From Bacillota bacterium (GTDB lineage Bacteria > Bacillota > Clostridia > Lutisporales > Lutisporaceae): a DNA stretch of 46,993 bases. Numbering within the stretch: position 1 is the first letter of the stretch; each line of letters starts with the position of its first letter. Shown piece after piece: positions 44,641-46,993 of the stretch. The stretch lies in contig JAKPKE010000172.1 in the NCBI GenBank assembly GCA_029553855.1, forward strand, positions 1 to 46,993, read 5' to 3'. The notes beneath the pieces are model-generated. The model saw only the letters and a list, made by a program, of their open reading frames with translations. It had not been told where the DNA came from and did no database searches. A program made the translations under genes and the position numbers.

Positions 44641-45948
44641 ATGCGTAAAATTCTGAGAAAAACATACAGCGTATGTCCTGTCTGCCTGAAAAGGATACCG
44701 GCAGTGCATGCTTCCTATGGAAATGAAGTCTACCTGGAAAAGACATGTCCGCAGCATGGTGATTTTTCTGCAGTCATATGGCGCGGACTGCGCGATATGG
44801 AATCATGGCGGGGTGATCTTCCCCCTATAGCAGCAGGTGAAAATGAAAACTGTCCCCACGGATGCGGTTTATGCCCTGAACACCAACAAGGCACTTGCTG
44901 TGTCTTGCTTGAAGTTACCAAGCGCTGTAATCTGGATTGTTCCTTTTGCTTTGCAGAAGGCGGTACAGGAGAGGACATCCCTTTTGAAGCTGTCTGCGAA
45001 CGCTTGCATGCCCTGACAGTACCGGGGAAAACACTGGTTCAGCTGAGCGGCGGAGAACCGACCGTGCGCGGCGATTTGCCCCAGGTAATTGCCGCTGCCA
45101 AGAAAGCAGGCTGCAGATATGTTCAACTGAATACAAACGGCATACGGCTGGCGGAAGATGCAAATTACGTCCGAAATCTCGCTGAAGCAGGTCTGTCATT
45201 TGTATTTATGCAATTTGACGGTACCAATGATTATATTTATCGTACACTTCGCGGTAGGGATTTGTTTTGTATAAAAAAGAAAGCAATTGAAAACTGTGCG
45301 AATTACAATCTTGGTGTTACCCTTGTGCCGACTATCGTGCCGCAAGTCAATACCCAGGATATCGGGGACATAATCCGTTTTGCCGTCTCGCAAGCTCCTG
45401 CCGTGCGCGGTGTACATTTCCAGCCTGTCAGCTATTTCGGGCGAATCCCGTCAATGCCGTCGGACAGCCTGCGTTTTACACTTGATGAGTTGCTCGGAGC
45501 CATCGAAAGACAGGCCGGTGCCCTTGTCCGTCAAGATTCTCTGCTGCCATCACGCTGTGACCATCCGATGTGCGGGTTCCATGGCGACTACATAGTAATG
45601 CACGACCAGACCCTGCATCCGCTGCATAAAATAAAAAGCGGCTGCTGCAAAACCACAACTGCCGATCAGAACCGTTCATTTGTAGCCGGCAGGTGGCAGC
45701 GCCCAAGTATTGGAGAAGCTCCTTCCGATACCGCTAATGTACAGGAAACTTCATGTTATGAAAGCGATCTGGAAACCCTTGACGGCTTCATCCGGTGTAT
45801 TCGTTCACACAGCTTTACAATAACCGCCATGGCATTTCAGGATGCAGGGAACATTGACCTTGAACGTCTGCGAAGATGCAGCCTCCACGTATTTGATGAC
45901 GGGAGGTTCATACCTTTTTGTGCATATTATCTGACAAAGCAAGGGTAG
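44641..45948 (+). CDS. Radical SAM protein, TrsS/Tes-like
   Basis: A 435-residue radical SAM enzyme. The 4Fe-4S/SAM motif is C96-x3-C100-x2-C103 (CNLDCSFCF), with the following GG-E motif in LSGGEPTV. The N-terminal region has rubredoxin-like cysteine pairs (C12, C15; C36) and CPHGCGLCPEHQQGTCC (C71-C87), which can hold an auxiliary cluster. This CPVCLKRIPA...KTCPQHG opening is shared by TrsS, a family often containing selenocysteine and seen near molybdenum hydroxylases, and by archaeal lipid-joining (Tes) enzymes. All these positions are cysteine here; no in-frame TGA is present. Start: ATG with GGAGGAAAAAA. The substrate is unknown; the DUF5714 partner and nearby Mo enzymes favour TrsS. 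Confidence 0.85.
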   Translation: MRKILRKTYSVCPVCLKRIPAVHASYGNEVYLEKTCPQHGDFSAVIWRGLRDMESWRGDLPPIAAGENENCPHGCGLCPEHQQGTCCVLLEVTKRCNLDCSFCFAEGGTGEDIPFEAVCERLHALTVPGKTLVQLSGGEPTVRGDLPQVIAAAKKAGCRYVQLNTNGIRLAEDANYVRNLAEAGLSFVFMQFDGTNDYIYRTLRGRDLFCIKKKAIENCANYNLGVTLVPTIVPQVNTQDIGDIIRFAVSQAPAVRGVHFQPVSYFGRIPSMPSDSLRFTLDELLGAIERQAGALVRQDSLLPSRCDHPMCGFHGDYIVMHDQTLHPLHKIKSGCCKTTTADQNRSFVAGRWQRPSIGEAPSDTANVQETSCYESDLETLDGFIRCIRSHSFTITAMAFQDAGNIDLERLRRCSLHVFDDGRFIPFCAYYLTKQG

Positions 45949-45962
45949 GCCATCCTCGCTTT
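45936..45962 (+). terminator. Weak hairpin at the end of the radical SAM gene
   Basis: AAAGC (45936-45940) and GCTTT (45958-45962) with inner AGG/CCT pairs around one mismatch, overlapping the stop codon. Little U tract follows. It may serve both this gene and the convergent YCII gene. Confidence 0.35.
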
Positions 45963-45990
45963 ATCCTGAATTTCATTCCTACCCCTCTCC

Positions 45991-46296
45991 TTATTTGTAA
46001 AGATTCATAAAAAGTGGTGCTACTTTACAAGGTTTTACCTCAACTTTTCTCCATACATCCCCAATTATATAAGGTTCATTTTCCAGCCATTTATTGAGTT
46101 CTTCCTTCGAAGGATAATCTACTATCATAATTGAGCCAATCATTTTCCCGGCATCATCAAGTATAGCCGCACCATACAAGTGTTCCCCTGCATTAAATCT
46201 TCTTTCTACTGATTGCAAATGTTCCTCTCTTACTGCCAACCTCCTGTCCATTGCCTTTTCATCAGTGCCGTCATAAGCTGTAATCATGAATTGCAT
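45991..46296 (-). CDS. YCII-related domain protein
   Basis: A 101-residue dimeric alpha/beta-barrel protein of the YciI family. The family features are the opening MQFMITAYDGTD, a central AREEHL-type helix (here VREEHLQSVERRFNAGEH) and the WLENEPYIIGDVW segment with the catalytic-type histidine/aspartate region. Members include dehalogenase-like and degradative lyases, but most have no known substrate. It is 42 bases from the convergent radical SAM gene and 83 downstream of the cupin gene's stop, possibly one unit with it. Start: ATG after TAGGAGG. Confidence 0.82.
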   Translation of the reverse strand: MQFMITAYDGTDEKAMDRRLAVREEHLQSVERRFNAGEHLYGAAILDDAGKMIGSIMIVDYPSKEELNKWLENEPYIIGDVWRKVEVKPCKVAPLFMNLYK

Positions 46297-46379
46297 TTCC
46301 TTATACCTCCTATAATATAGTTAGTCTTTATTTCACAATACCTTATCTACAGTATATACCATTTGAACCTATGAAAAAA

Positions 46380-46754
46380 TCACTCAACAACATTTATTTT
46401 TCCTTGAGAAAAAAAGAATAAAATATCTAAATAACCTTCTTTGGATGTAAATTTAAAAACATGGAATTCACCATTGTGGAATCTTAGCACATCTCCTGCC
46501 TTAAGTTCTTTCCTATTATTCATACTTTCCCGTGTTTCGCCGTATTCCGTATAAGCATCTCTAACTTCTAATATGTATATTATTTCATCTTCGTGATAAT
46601 GGCAGGGCATCTTGCCGTATTCCTCCTCGGAAAAATGCGCAAATCCCATATTTGCATTGTCGATTTCACACGCTGAATTGTTGCCGAATATTCTTTGAAT
46701 TAGTCTTCCTGACGCATTCACGCGCAGGGCGTCTTCCCTTCTGAAATACTCCAT
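46380..46754 (-). CDS. Cupin-domain protein
   Basis: A 124-residue single-cupin protein. The cupin core is visible: HYHEDEIIYILE (metal-binding H-x-H and E) and the second motif around GDVLRFHNGEFHVFKF. It may bind a metal and a small acid or act as a sensor; no specific role can be read. The start is placed at ATG 46754 with AGGAAGGGG upstream, in preference to an ATG at 46781. It may be co-transcribed with the YCII gene downstream. Confidence 0.82.
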   Translation of the reverse strand: MEYFRREDALRVNASGRLIQRIFGNNSACEIDNANMGFAHFSEEEYGKMPCHYHEDEIIYILEVRDAYTEYGETRESMNNRKELKAGDVLRFHNGEFHVFKFTSKEGYLDILFFFSQGKINVVE

Positions 46755-46781
46755 ATTTGTTCCCCTTCCTGACTTATTCAA

Positions 46782-46993
46782 ATTTGTTGAAAATGAAAAT
46801 TTTGCAGAATGATATAGATTCTATTGTTACATATTAGGAGAAAAATGCGACACAATAGCCCTCAAGTTTGTTGATTCTCTTGGGGAGAATTACATAGTAT
46901 ATCGATGCACACGGGTTATGATTTTGACAGGCCATAGGCATAGTAAAAAGCTAGATATTCTTTTCTGTGGGCTGCCTGTGGAACTCCACATGC
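46782..46993. other. Right-edge stretch without a convincing gene
   Basis: About 212 AT-rich bases. A plus-strand frame is open from about 46812 to the edge and reads like protein in part (ALKFVDSLGENYIVYR) but has no plausible start near its ribosome-like AGGAGA. A short minus-strand open frame also enters from the edge and stops near 46918. Either could be the end of a gene or a decayed gene; neither is supported enough to call. Confidence 0.3.

Noticed and set aside
44641-45948. Selenocysteine in the radical SAM protein
   Set aside because: The frame has no internal TGA; the expected positions are cysteine.

Overview
The window looks like chromosome of a Gram-positive anaerobe of the class Clostridia: moderately AT-rich, strong AGGAGG-type ribosome binding sites, TTG and GTG starts, a CIRCE heat-shock operator, a lipobox-type BMP binding protein and a full set of anaerobic, selenium-linked purine catabolism genes. 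The genus cannot be resolved from this sequence. Nearly all genes are on the minus strand; only a ferredoxin-like gene (8346-9053) and a DUF5714/radical SAM pair (43853-45948) are on the plus strand. I see no tRNA, rRNA, CRISPR array, insertion sequence or phage gene.

Left part (1-9053): htpG, cut by the window edge and preceded by a perfect CIRCE; a MATE efflux pump with a translationally coupled MarR repressor and a palindromic operator over the -35 box; then a MATE transporter, glycerate kinase and D-2-hydroxyacid (hydroxypyruvate/glyoxylate) dehydrogenase in one run. A Crp/Fnr-type regulator stands divergent from a 4Fe-4S protein, with a perfect palindrome centred at -41.5 of a predicted ferredoxin promoter.

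Region 9084-17710 is the most unusual part. One apparent operon (read 17649 to 9147) encodes a membrane-anchored seven-haem c-type cytochrome, a CcmF-like cytochrome c synthase, the three subunits of a xanthine-dehydrogenase-like molybdenum hydroxylase, and an E. coli-type YcaO protein with an added C-terminal four-cysteine motif. The last four genes overlap each other. I know of no described system with this combination, and c-type cytochromes are uncommon in Clostridia.

Region 17811-43515 is a purine/urate catabolism locus. A BMP-family ABC importer has its own promoter and a strong terminator. Upstream of it lies a run of eleven genes led by a TetR regulator: xdhD-type fused molybdenum hydroxylase, two PLP enzymes, ygeY, ygfK, an 8-oxoguanine/guanine-deaminase-like enzyme, ssnA, and a second three-subunit molybdenum hydroxylase. 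ygeW (knotted carbamoyltransferase) has a perfect consensus promoter. hyuA (hydantoinase) and yqeB (Se-dependent Mo-cofactor protein) form a unit with a structured, terminator-like leader. The likely flow is: import of purine or nucleoside, deamination, hydroxylation by Mo enzymes, ring opening by the hydantoinase/amidohydrolase group, carbamoyl transfer by YgeW with possible energy gain, and carbon entry through PLP enzymes and perhaps glycerate. Canonical ygeX is not seen; two other fold-type II PLP enzymes occupy its usual slot.

Right end (43802-46993): a DUF5714 protein and a TrsS/Tes-like radical SAM protein with their own promoter, then a YCII-domain protein, a cupin, and a final 212 bases without a convincing gene.
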